Below, piece after piece: positions 16,642-24,225 of a DNA stretch of 64,000 nucleotides. The notes beneath the pieces are model-generated. The model saw nothing but the letters and a program-made list of their open reading frames with translations, had not been told where the DNA came from and searched no databases. The DNA is from RGIG7332 sp045580305. Lineage in GTDB: Bacteria > Bacillota > Clostridia > Oscillospirales > JAAYXM01. The stretch's first letter is position 1, and each line of letters opens with the position of its first letter. The translations under genes and the position numbers were made by a program. The stretch covers positions 42,802-106,801 of the forward strand of contig JAZNNQ010000002.1 of the NCBI GenBank assembly GCA_045580305.1, read 5' to 3'.

Positions 16642-16756
16642 TCTCTCCCTCCGTCAAAAATCAGAGATTTTTGCCACCTCCCTCATCATAGGGAGGCTTT
16701 ATTTTTTTGGCTCCCTCTGATGAGGGAGCTGTCAGCGAAGCTGACTGAGGGAGAGA
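16642..16756. repeat. Two hairpin repeat units left of DUF559 gene
   Basis: Unit C1 (16642-16697, plus) reads TCTCTCCCTCCGTC, then an AAAAATC/GATTTTT hairpin, then CACCTCCCTCATCATAGG. Unit C2 (16709-16756, minus orientation) has the same arms around an AGC/GCT hairpin. C2 supplies the last codons (SLSQLR) and stop of the DUF559 gene. Confidence 0.8.
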
Positions 16757-17100
16757 GTTTTAACAACAAAATCTATGTGTTCGCAAACACCTGCGAAATT
16801 ACGGTCTATATCTGTGTTGCAAATTCGTAACACAGATAACCCCATATCTTCCAGTTCTTTTTTGCGGAGGTTATCTTTTTGTTTTTGTGTATCGGTGTAA
16901 TGCTCTCCACCGTCAAGCTCAAGTACAAGCTTAGCTTTTGCACAATAGAAGTCAGCGATATAATTTGCTATGGTTTTTTGTCGTTGGAAACGCGGAGAAT
17001 AACCTCTTAAGAAATTGTACCACAGCTTTCTTTCCCAAGGGGTCATATTTTTTCTTAATTCTTTTGCCAAAGGAATATTATTTTTATTATAGGGTATCAT
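16732..17100 (-). CDS. DUF559 (restriction-endonuclease-like fold) protein
   Basis: This 122-residue protein matches the DUF559 pattern: NMTPWERKLWYNFLRG, FQRQKTIANYIADFYC, then LVLELDGGEHYTD. The Asp of IADFYC, the Glu of LELDGGEHY and a downstream Lys form a PD-(D/E)XK-like site resembling very-short-patch-repair endonucleases. Activity and target are unknown. Both ends are made from flanking repeats: the ribosome site (GGAGGGAGAGA, 17108-17118) lies in the right repeat, and the last six codons lie in the left repeat. This suggests the gene travels with the repeats. Confidence 0.85.
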   Translation of the reverse strand: MIPYNKNNIPLAKELRKNMTPWERKLWYNFLRGYSPRFQRQKTIANYIADFYCAKAKLVLELDGGEHYTDTQKQKDNLRKKELEDMGLSVLRICNTDIDRNFAGVCEHIDFVVKTLSLSQLR

Positions 17101-17106
17101 TTTGTA

Positions 17107-17162
17107 TCTCTCCCTCCGTCAAAAATCAGAGATTTATTAAGCCTCCCTCATCATAGGGAGGC
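17107..17162 (+). repeat. Hairpin repeat unit right of DUF559 gene
   Basis: TCTCTCCCTCCGTCAAAAAT and CCTCCCTCATCATAGGGAGG match unit C1 (16642-16697) in the same orientation, with a short difference in the middle (ATTAAG against TTGCCA). With C1 it forms a direct repeat bracketing DUF559. Confidence 0.8.
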
Positions 17163-17165
17163 TGA

Positions 17166-17199
17166 ATAAAAACTCCCGTGGAATTTTCCACGGGAGTTA
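17166..17199 (-). terminator. purA terminator
   Basis: On the minus strand ACTCCCGTGG/CCACGGGAGT with an AAAATT loop is followed by a T-run. It lies three bases past the purA stop. Confidence 0.9.
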
Positions 17200-17202
17200 A
17201 AC

Positions 17203-18474
17203 TTATCTGTAAATAATCTGATCACGATCGGGGCCGACGCCGACAATTGATACCGGACAGTCACAAACCTCTTCGATACGCTTGATATATTTCTTTAAGT
17301 TCTCTGGTAACTTATCATAATCGCGAATGTCGCTTAAATCCTCGTTAAAGCCGTCAAACTCCTCATAAACCGGAGTGCAACGAGCGAGATCGTCAAGGTC
17401 AGCGGGGAAGTCGCGGGTGATTTTACCATCCATCTCATAGCCGATGCAAAGCTTGATTTTCTCAAGACCCATAAGAGGATCGATCTTATTGATAACAATA
17501 GAGGTAAGGCCGTTTACCCGAACGGTGTAACGAGCGATAACCGCGTCAAACCAGCCGGTACGGCGGGGTCTGCCGGTGGTTGTACCGAACTCTGCACCCT
17601 TTTGACGGATATACTCGCCAATTTCATCATCAAGCTCTGTAGGGAAGGGACCCTTACCAACACGGGTAGTGTAGCCCTTGCAGATACCCACAACCTCATT
17701 GATCGCGGTAGGACCAACGCCGGATCCGATGCAGACGCCGCCTGCAACCGGATGGGATGAGGTAACATAGGGGTAAGTACCCATATCAAGATCAAGGAGT
17801 GTACCCTGAGCACCCTCGAAGAGTACATTCTTATTAGCCTTGAGGGCATCATAAATCATCGGGGTAGTGTCGCGTACGAACTTAGCAAGACGCTGGGAAT
17901 ATACGCGGTACTCCTCAACGATAGCGTCGATATCAAGGGGCTCTTTACCGTAGAGCTTAGTTATAATCTCGTTCTTCAGTGCGCCCTTTTCACGAACAAT
18001 AGCCTCGAACTTTGCGGGATTAACAAAGTCGTGCATACGGATACCACTGCGCTCAGCCTTGTCCATATAGCAGGGGCCGATACCCTTCTTGGTGGTGCCG
18101 ATGTCACCCTTACCGCGAGCAGCCTCACTCAGACCGTCAAGCTCGATGTGCCAGGGCATAATAACATGAGCACGAGCATCGATATATAAATTGTCAAGGG
18201 AAACGCCCTTAGCCACAAGGCCGTCCATTTCCGCAAGAACTACCTTCGGGTCACAAACAACGCCCGCACCGATGATGTTAACAGTGCCGGAGTAGAGGAT
18301 ACCCGAGGGGATAAGATGAAGCTTATATACATTTTCGCCGACGATTACAGTGTGACCCGCGTTGTTACCACCCTGAGAGCGGACAACAACATCAGCCTGA
18401 GATGAGAAAATGTCGATGAATTTTCCCTTACCCTCATCGCCCCACTGTGCGCCGAGAATTACTTTTCCTGACAT
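17203..18474 (-). CDS. purA: Adenylosuccinate synthetase
   Basis: PurA condenses IMP and aspartate, using GTP, to adenylosuccinate, the first step from IMP to AMP. The protein starts MSGKVILGAQWGDEGKGK, which holds the GTP-binding GDEGKGK loop with the catalytic Asp. It continues with the IMP-binding NNAGHT and, further on, GTTTGRPRRTGWFD, all PurA signatures. I start at the ATG at 18474, 9 bases after AAAGGGGTG; the frame runs back to 18495 without a better site. The 423-residue length is normal. It is a single-gene unit with its own promoter and terminator. Confidence 0.97.
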   Translation of the reverse strand: MSGKVILGAQWGDEGKGKFIDIFSSQADVVVRSQGGNNAGHTVIVGENVYKLHLIPSGILYSGTVNIIGAGVVCDPKVVLAEMDGLVAKGVSLDNLYIDARAHVIMPWHIELDGLSEAARGKGDIGTTKKGIGPCYMDKAERSGIRMHDFVNPAKFEAIVREKGALKNEIITKLYGKEPLDIDAIVEEYRVYSQRLAKFVRDTTPMIYDALKANKNVLFEGAQGTLLDLDMGTYPYVTSSHPVAGGVCIGSGVGPTAINEVVGICKGYTTRVGKGPFPTELDDEIGEYIRQKGAEFGTTTGRPRRTGWFDAVIARYTVRVNGLTSIVINKIDPLMGLEKIKLCIGYEMDGKITRDFPADLDDLARCTPVYEEFDGFNEDLSDIRDYDKLPENLKKYIKRIEEVCDCPVSIVGVGPDRDQIIYR

Positions 18475-18506
18475 AGTTAAAAGCACCCCTTTCAAAAACA
18501 GAGTAT

Positions 18507-18535
18507 ATTATAACACAGATAAAAGAAAAATACAA
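18507..18535 (-). promoter_or_regulatory. Sigma-A promoter of purA
   Basis: On the minus strand TTGTAT (18535-18530), 17 bases, then TATAAT (18512-18507). No purine riboswitch was recognised in the short leader. Confidence 0.7.
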
Positions 18536-18621
18536 ACCTTTTTTTAAAAATATTTATATAAATTATAGTAGATTTATTTGCGGAATTGAGTTATAATATA
18601 CTATGTATAGATATGTGATAA

Positions 18622-18645
18622 AGCCTTCCCCTCGAGGAGAAGCCC
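18622..18645 (+). repeat. Partial hairpin repeat in cysteine desulfurase leader
   Basis: CCTTCCCCTCGAGGAGAAG is a shortened form of the CCTTCCCC-type units at 22191 and 60382. It lies between a TATAAT at 18592-18597 and the ribosome site AGGAG of the next gene. Confidence 0.5.
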
Positions 18646-18665
18646 AAAATAGGCAGGAGTATTTT

Positions 18666-19733
18666 ATGATTTATTTGGACAATGCCGCCACTACAAAAAT
18701 GACGGACGCGGCAAAAAATGCATATATTGAAGCGCCCTTCGGCAACCCGTCCTCATTACATAATCTGGGCATTGAGGCCGAGCGTGTGGTGCGTGACACT
18801 CGCGAAAAGCTTGCGAAAAAACTAAATGCCACACGCGAGGAGGTTTTCTTTACCTCCGGCGGCAGTGAGAGCAACAACACCGCTATCTTCGGTGCCGCTC
18901 GGGCGAGAGCGCGTCGGGGTAAGCATATAATCACCACCGCGGTGGAGCACGCGTCTGTCCTTGAGGCGTGCAAGACGCTTGAAAAGGACGGCTTTAAGGT
19001 TACCTACCTTGCGCCCCAAGACATAACCCCCGAAGGTGTTGTGTCCGCAATGGGTGATGACACGGTTTTAGTATCAATTATGGCGGTAAATAACGAGGTT
19101 GGTGAAGTTTTCCCGATTTTCGATATTGCAAGAGCGGTTAAGGCGAAAAACAAGGATGTTATTTTCCACAGTGACGCGGTTCAGGCGTTTGGTAAGATAC
19201 CATTAAATCTCCGTGATGGCAATATTGACCTGCTCAGCATTTCGGGCCATAAAATTCACGCGCCCAAAGGAATAGGTGCGCTTTATGTGCGCCGTGGGGT
19301 GCGAATTCTGCCACTTATCTGCGGCGGCGGTCAGGAAAAGGGTATGCGCTCGGGCACCGAGAATGTGCCGGGTATCGCCGCTCTTGGTGCAGTGCTGGAT
19401 TTTGATATTATGGACGGCACTTTGATAAACAGATTAAAAGACGGGCTTTCCCAAGTCGAGAGTGTGCATATTCTCAAAGAGCCGAAAGCGCCCCATGTGC
19501 TCTCGATATCAATTCCCAAGTACCCCAGCGAGGTGCTTATGCGAATTCTTGAGGAGCGGGGCATATATGTATCCTCCGGCTCTGCCTGCTCAAAGGGTAA
19601 ACGGAGCTATGTACTCTCTGCATACGGTGTCAACCCAAAGCTTATTGATTCTGCAATAAGGGTGAGCTTATCGCGATACACCACCGAGGAAGAGATAGAT
19701 GAATTTATAAAAGCGGTAAAAGAACTGTTTTAA
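18666..19733 (+). CDS. Cysteine desulfurase, NifS/IscS-like, partner of ThiI
   Basis: This 355-residue PLP enzyme removes sulfur from cysteine as an enzyme persulfide. Signatures are IYLDNAATTKMT at the N-terminus, SGGSESNNTAI, the PLP-lysine in ISGHKIHAPKG, and the active-site cysteine in SSGSACSKGKR. The start is the ATG at 18666 after GCAGGAGTATTTT; the frame upstream to 18603 crosses a repeat and is not needed. thiI follows 14 bases later, so the likely role is donating sulfur for 4-thiouridine in tRNA (the NifZ-ThiI pair of Bacillus) and perhaps for thiamine. Confidence 0.94.
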   Translation: MIYLDNAATTKMTDAAKNAYIEAPFGNPSSLHNLGIEAERVVRDTREKLAKKLNATREEVFFTSGGSESNNTAIFGAARARARRGKHIITTAVEHASVLEACKTLEKDGFKVTYLAPQDITPEGVVSAMGDDTVLVSIMAVNNEVGEVFPIFDIARAVKAKNKDVIFHSDAVQAFGKIPLNLRDGNIDLLSISGHKIHAPKGIGALYVRRGVRILPLICGGGQEKGMRSGTENVPGIAALGAVLDFDIMDGTLINRLKDGLSQVESVHILKEPKAPHVLSISIPKYPSEVLMRILEERGIYVSSGSACSKGKRSYVLSAYGVNPKLIDSAIRVSLSRYTTEEEIDEFIKAVKELF

Positions 19734-19747
19734 GTGAGGCATAAATA

Positions 19748-20914
19748 ATGAAAGAAATATTACTGTTAAAATTAGGTGAAATCGTACTTAAGGGTTTAAA
19801 CAGAGGCGCATTTGAGAAGCGTCTTATGAAAAATGTTGCGTGGCGTATCCACGATTTAGGTAAGTTTAAAATCTACTGTCTTCAGTCTACAATATATGTA
19901 GAGCCTGAGGATGAGGGTATTGATATGCTCGAGGTCGAGGACAGAATTGCCAAGGTCTTCGGCGTTGTCAGCATCTGCCGCGCGGCAGAGTGTCCTAAGG
20001 ATATGGACGCGATTTTTGACACTGCGGTAAAATTTTTAGGTGATAAATTAAAAAGCGCAAAAACCTTCAAGGTTGACGGTAAGCGCTCCGACAAGTCCTT
20101 CCCGAAAAAGTCACCGGAGATTGCAATGGAAATCGGCGGAAGATTACACGACTTATATCCCAATTTAACCGTCGATGTAAAGAACCCCGAGCTTTTAATT
20201 AAGGTGGAGGTCAGAGACCGCGCCGCATTTGTACACGCTAATCCCAGAATGGGCGCGGGCGGTATGCCGGTAGGTGCAAACGGTCGGGCGGCGCTCCTGC
20301 TCTCCGGCGGCATCGATTCACCGGTTGCGGGCTATATGATAGCAAAAAGAGGTGTTTCCCTTATGGGCATCCACTTCTTCTCATACCCCTATACCTCTGA
20401 GCGCGCGAAGCAGAAGGTAATCGAGCTTGCGGAAAAGGTCAGCGCATACACCGGTAAAATGTATGTGGCAATGGTGCCATTTACCGAAATTCAGGAGAAA
20501 ATCCGCGATAATTGCGACGAGGATCTGTTCACCCTCATTATGCGCCGCTTTATGATGCGTATTGCTGAGAAAATTGCGATTAAAAACGACTGTAAGGCAC
20601 TTATTACCGGTGAGAGCTTAGGTCAGGTCGCAAGCCAGACTATGGAAGCTCTCGGTGTTACCGCAAGTATGTGCACCTTACCCGTGCTCCGTCCGGTAAT
20701 CGGTATGGATAAGGAGGAGATCGTTGTTATCTCCCGTAAGATCGACACCTTTGAAACATCAATCCTGCCTTATGAGGACTGCTGTACCGTATTTACACCC
20801 AAGCACCCGAAAACCAAGCCGAGACTTTACGATATCGAGGCGGCTGAGGCGGCACTTGATGTTGAGGCTTTGGTAGCGGAGGCTATCGAGAAAACCGAAT
20901 TTGTAGAAATTTAG
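19748..20914 (+). CDS. thiI: tRNA 4-thiouridine synthase ThiI
   Basis: ThiI adenylates uridine 8 of tRNA and inserts sulfur. The 388-residue protein has an N-terminal ferredoxin-like region, a THUMP RNA-binding domain (about 60-165) and a PP-loop pyrophosphatase domain with LLSGGIDSPVAGYM. The C-terminal rhodanese domain of the enterobacterial enzyme is absent, as is usual in Firmicutes, and the adjacent cysteine desulfurase presumably supplies sulfur. It begins ATGAAAGAAATATTACT after GTGAGGC and is followed by cinA after 13 bases. Confidence 0.95.
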   Translation: MKEILLLKLGEIVLKGLNRGAFEKRLMKNVAWRIHDLGKFKIYCLQSTIYVEPEDEGIDMLEVEDRIAKVFGVVSICRAAECPKDMDAIFDTAVKFLGDKLKSAKTFKVDGKRSDKSFPKKSPEIAMEIGGRLHDLYPNLTVDVKNPELLIKVEVRDRAAFVHANPRMGAGGMPVGANGRAALLLSGGIDSPVAGYMIAKRGVSLMGIHFFSYPYTSERAKQKVIELAEKVSAYTGKMYVAMVPFTEIQEKIRDNCDEDLFTLIMRRFMMRIAEKIAIKNDCKALITGESLGQVASQTMEALGVTASMCTLPVLRPVIGMDKEEIVVISRKIDTFETSILPYEDCCTVFTPKHPKTKPRLYDIEAAEAALDVEALVAEAIEKTEFVEI

Positions 20915-20927
20915 AGGTGAATTTGCT

Positions 20928-22172
20928 TTGAGTAAAAGCGCTGAAATTATTGCCGTAGGAACAGAATTGCTCCTTGGCAATATCGCAAACACAGATGCAC
21001 AGATGATATCTCAGGCTTTAAGTGAGCTTGGTATAAATGTTTTCTACCACACGGTGGTAGGTGATAATCCCGAGCGCCTTAAGAAAACCGTGGCAATTGC
21101 GAAGGAGCGAGCTGACATTTTAATCACCACCGGCGGTCTTGGCCCCACCTTTGACGATCTTACCAAGCAGACCTTAGCCGAGGCTTTCGGCAAGGAGCTT
21201 TACCGTGACGAGGAGGAGATGGCAAAATTACACGCCTTCTTTGAAAAGCGCGGCACGCCGATGACCAAAAATAACGAACAGCAGGCGTACCTGCCCGTGG
21301 GCTGTACGGTACTTACCAACCCTTGGGGTACCGCACCCGGCTGCGCCTTTGAGGCGGAGGGTAAGGTGGTTATTATGCTGCCCGGCCCGCCCAGAGAGTG
21401 TAAGCCTATGATGTACGAGCGTGCGATGCCGTATCTTAAGAAATTTGTAGACGCTACCATTGTGTCTCACGAGATTAATATTTTCGGTATGGGTGAGAGC
21501 GCGGTCGAGGACAAGATAAAAGAAATCGCCGAGCATATGGAAAACCCCACCCTTGCGCCTTATGCAAAAGAGGGTCAGGTGGTACTCCGCGTTACAGGAA
21601 AGGCTGAGAATGAGGAAAAGGCAGACGCTCTTACCCGCCCGGTAATCGAACAGGTAAAGAATATTCTGGGCGATGTTATCTACGGCGTGGATGCAAAATC
21701 TTTAGAGGCAAGAGTGGCGGAACTTTTAAAGGAAAAGGGCAAAACCCTGTCCACCGCTGAGTCCTGCACCGCGGGACTTCTTTCCAAGCGCATTACCGAC
21801 ATCCCGGGCACATCAAGCGTGTTCCTCGGCGGTGTGGTGGTATACAGTAATGAAGCCAAGGAAAATCTCCTGGGCATTCCCCACGAATTGCTTTCGGATT
21901 TCGGCGCGGTAAGCCGCGAATGTGCAACTATGCTCTCCCGCAATGTGGCACAGCTTTTCGGCGCTGACATCGGCGTTGGAATTACCGGAATTGCAGGGCC
22001 TGACGGCGGCACTGAGGAAAAGCCGGTAGGTACCGTTTATGTATCGGTATCCGCAGGCGGTGTTACCTGGTGCAAGACCATCCGCCCGCAAAGAGACCGC
22101 GCGCTAAACCGCAATATGGCGACCTTAACCGCACTTGATATGGTGAGAAGATATTTAGAAGGACTTAAATAG
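20928..22172 (+). CDS. cinA: CinA competence/damage-inducible protein
   Basis: This 414-residue two-domain protein has an N-terminal molybdopterin-binding-like (COG1058) pyrophosphatase domain with ITTGGLGPTFDDLT, and a C-terminal nicotinamide-mononucleotide deamidase (PncC) domain with STAESCTAGLLSKRI and GVGITGIAGPDGGT. The family is involved in pyridine nucleotide salvage and is linked to competence regulons in some Gram-positives. It starts with TTG at 20928, 8 bases after AGAGGTGAA. It is the third gene of the cysteine desulfurase-thiI-cinA operon. Confidence 0.94.
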   Translation: MSKSAEIIAVGTELLLGNIANTDAQMISQALSELGINVFYHTVVGDNPERLKKTVAIAKERADILITTGGLGPTFDDLTKQTLAEAFGKELYRDEEEMAKLHAFFEKRGTPMTKNNEQQAYLPVGCTVLTNPWGTAPGCAFEAEGKVVIMLPGPPRECKPMMYERAMPYLKKFVDATIVSHEINIFGMGESAVEDKIKEIAEHMENPTLAPYAKEGQVVLRVTGKAENEEKADALTRPVIEQVKNILGDVIYGVDAKSLEARVAELLKEKGKTLSTAESCTAGLLSKRITDIPGTSSVFLGGVVVYSNEAKENLLGIPHELLSDFGAVSRECATMLSRNVAQLFGADIGVGITGIAGPDGGTEEKPVGTVYVSVSAGGVTWCKTIRPQRDRALNRNMATLTALDMVRRYLEGLK

Positions 22173-22190
22173 AGCCTCCTACAACAAATA

Positions 22191-22243
22191 GCCTTCCCCT
22201 GGAGGGGAAGGGGGACCGCTTGCGGTGGATGAGGGGCCTTCCT
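22191..22243 (+). repeat. CCTTCCCC-type double-hairpin repeat
   Basis: The first stem is CCTTCCCCT/AGGGGAAGG. The second is ACCGC/GCGGT, followed by GGATGAGG. It shares format and tail with 33499-33545 and 60382-60430. It lies between cinA and the esterase gene. Confidence 0.75.
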
Positions 22244-22270
22244 AAAAAACAAGACCTAAAAAGGTGAATT

Positions 22271-22984
22271 ATGGCTTATTTTGACTGCTTTTACGATTCT
22301 GATAAACTGAATAAGAAAACCGCCTTTCGGGTAAATATTCCCGACGGTGTGGATGTGACAAGTGCGCCTGTGGTGTATCTGCTTCACGGACTTGACGGCA
22401 CATATCTTTCCTGGTTTGACAATACCGATTTAATCGGCGCTTCAAACCGCGCGGGAGTTATAATCGTATCACCCGATGCGGGCAACAGCTTTTACACCGG
22501 CGCGCACCTTGACTTTATTGTTGAGGAGCTTATTCCCTTTACCGAGCGCACCTTTAATTTAAAGGGTAAACGGCATATAGCGGGCGTTTCAATGGGCGGT
22601 CACGGCGCTTATAAAATAGCGCTCAAATATCCTGAGCTTTTTGAAACCGCGGGGTCATTTTCCGGTGTGCTTGATCTTCAAGCGCCCATTAACGACGCCA
22701 TAGATACCCGTGCAAGAGCTTGTATGGAAGCGGTATTCGGTAAGGATTTCGATCTTAAAGGTACGGAAAACGACCTTTTTGACTTGATTTATAAGTCAAA
22801 GCCTATGAAAATGTACCAGTTCTGCGGTAAGGAGGATTTCCTCTATTCGGTTAATTTAAGCTTCCGCAGACACGGAAACTTCGCAAAGATGGACATTGAT
22901 TTCTTCGAGGCGCAGGGCGACCATACATGGCCTACCTGGGCAAGACAGATAGACCACTATCTCAATTGGGTAAAAGAGGTGTAA
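22271..22984 (+). CDS. Alpha/beta hydrolase, tributyrin/S-formylglutathione-type esterase
   Basis: This 237-residue putative esterase-D family hydrolase has an oxyanion-hole region VVYLLHGLDGTYLSW, the nucleophile elbow GVSMGGHGAYKIA (Ser in GxSxG) and a C-terminal His in GDHTWPTW. It lacks a signal peptide and should be cytoplasmic. The substrate is unknown; short acyl esters are likely by family. A ribosome site AAAGGTGAATT precedes the ATG. Its stop is two bases before the NUDIX gene. Confidence 0.88.
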   Translation: MAYFDCFYDSDKLNKKTAFRVNIPDGVDVTSAPVVYLLHGLDGTYLSWFDNTDLIGASNRAGVIIVSPDAGNSFYTGAHLDFIVEELIPFTERTFNLKGKRHIAGVSMGGHGAYKIALKYPELFETAGSFSGVLDLQAPINDAIDTRARACMEAVFGKDFDLKGTENDLFDLIYKSKPMKMYQFCGKEDFLYSVNLSFRRHGNFAKMDIDFFEAQGDHTWPTWARQIDHYLNWVKEV

Positions 22985-22986
22985 AT

Positions 22987-23529
22987 ATGGAATTCACAGA
23001 AAAACAGCTTAGTCGTGAAATCAAATATAAGGGCAAAATCGTCACCGTGTGCCTCGATCAGGTAGAGCTTATAAACGGAAGAAAGACCCTTCGTGAGGAG
23101 TGTCTGCACCCGGGCGGTGTGGCAATTCTGCCGCTTCTTGATAATGGTGATGTGATCTGTGTCCGTCAGCACAGATACGCCTATCACAAGGATCTTATCG
23201 AGATACCCGCAGGAAAACTGGAGGAGGGTGAAGACCCCCTTGAGTGTGGTATAAGAGAACTGTCCGAGGAGACAGGATACACGGCAAGTGAGGTTATTCC
23301 CTTAGGCTGTGCCTACCCGTCACCGGGCTATGTAAATGAAAAGCTGTACTTATACCTTGCCCGCGGACTTAAACCGGGTGAGTCACATCCGGACGACGGC
23401 GAGCTTTTAGAAATGTTTACGCTTCCTTTTGAGGAGCTTTTAAAACAAGTAATGAATGACGAGATACACGATGCAAAGACAGTTATCGCAACCCTTAAGA
23501 CACATATTTTATTAGAGGGGGAGAAGTAG
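22987..23529 (+). CDS. NUDIX hydrolase, ADP-ribose pyrophosphatase type
   Basis: This 180-residue NUDIX hydrolase has a complete Nudix box, GKLEEGEDPLECGIRELSEE followed by TGY, matching Gx5Ex7REUxEExGU. The upstream QHRYAYHKDLIEIPAGK and the GCAYPSPGYVNEKLYLYLA segment are typical of ADP-ribose pyrophosphatases (NudF-like). The start is the ATG at 22987 just after the esterase stop; the frame reaching 22927 overlaps that gene and lacks a ribosome site. The next gene, walR, begins at the adjacent base. Confidence 0.92.
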   Translation: MEFTEKQLSREIKYKGKIVTVCLDQVELINGRKTLREECLHPGGVAILPLLDNGDVICVRQHRYAYHKDLIEIPAGKLEEGEDPLECGIRELSEETGYTASEVIPLGCAYPSPGYVNEKLYLYLARGLKPGESHPDDGELLEMFTLPFEELLKQVMNDEIHDAKTVIATLKTHILLEGEK

Positions 23530-24225
23530 ATGGAAAAGACAATTTTAATTATTGAAGACGAAAAGCCCATAGTTGACATTCTGACCTTCAACCTTATCCG
23601 CGAGGGCTACCGTGTTGTGTCCGCCCTTGACGGCGAGGAGGGTATTGAGGCTCATGCAAAGGAAAACCCTGATCTTATACTACTCGACCTTATGCTGCCC
23701 AAGATGGACGGCTTTGAGGTGTGCAAGTACATACGCCGCACCTCCGCAACCCCGATCATTATGCTGACCGCAAGGGAGGAAGAGGTGGATAAGATCTTAG
23801 GACTCGAACTTGGGGCTGATGATTATATGACAAAGCCTTTTTCAATGCGCGAACTACTGGCTCGAGTCAAGGCGAACATCCGCCGCAGGGAGATCGACAT
23901 TACACCCGAGGATAAGGGTGACGAAAAGAGCCTTACCTTCGGCGATCTTACCATTGATTTAAGCAGCCTTTCTGTTACCAAGGGCGGCAAATTTGTGGAA
24001 CTTACCCCCCGTGAGTTTGAGCTTGTAAAATTCCTTGCCTTAAACCCCAATCAGGTGTTCTCCAGAGAAGAGCTTATGGAAAAGGTATGGAATTTCGATT
24101 ATTACGGCGACCTTCGTACGGTTGATGTTACCGTGCGCCGCCTTCGCGAGAAGATTGAGACCAACCCGGCAGAGCCTGAGTTTATTTTGACCCGTCGCGG
24201 CGCCGGCTATATGTTCAAGTCATGA
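23530..24225 (+). CDS. walR: Response regulator WalR-like (OmpR/PhoB family)
   Basis: This 231-residue protein has a receiver domain (1-120) with the acidic pocket IIEDE, phospho-acceptor Asp53 in LLDLMLPKMDG and the conserved KPFSMREL, and a winged-helix DNA-binding domain (about 135-231) with LTPREFELVKFLA and TVRRLREKIE. WalR controls cell-wall hydrolase and autolysis genes in Firmicutes. Assignment to WalR rests on the neighbouring kinase, the yycH/yycI-like genes and walJ-rlmH nearby. It overlaps walK by 4 bases. Confidence 0.9.
   Translation: MEKTILIIEDEKPIVDILTFNLIREGYRVVSALDGEEGIEAHAKENPDLILLDLMLPKMDGFEVCKYIRRTSATPIIMLTAREEEVDKILGLELGADDYMTKPFSMRELLARVKANIRRREIDITPEDKGDEKSLTFGDLTIDLSSLSVTKGGKFVELTPREFELVKFLALNPNQVFSREELMEKVWNFDYYGDLRTVDVTVRRLREKIETNPAEPEFILTRRGAGYMFKS

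Noticed and set aside
18475..18665. Purine riboswitch or T-box in the purA-cysteine desulfurase gap
   Set aside because: The purA leader is only about 25 bases and no aptamer or T-box sequence was recognised on either strand.
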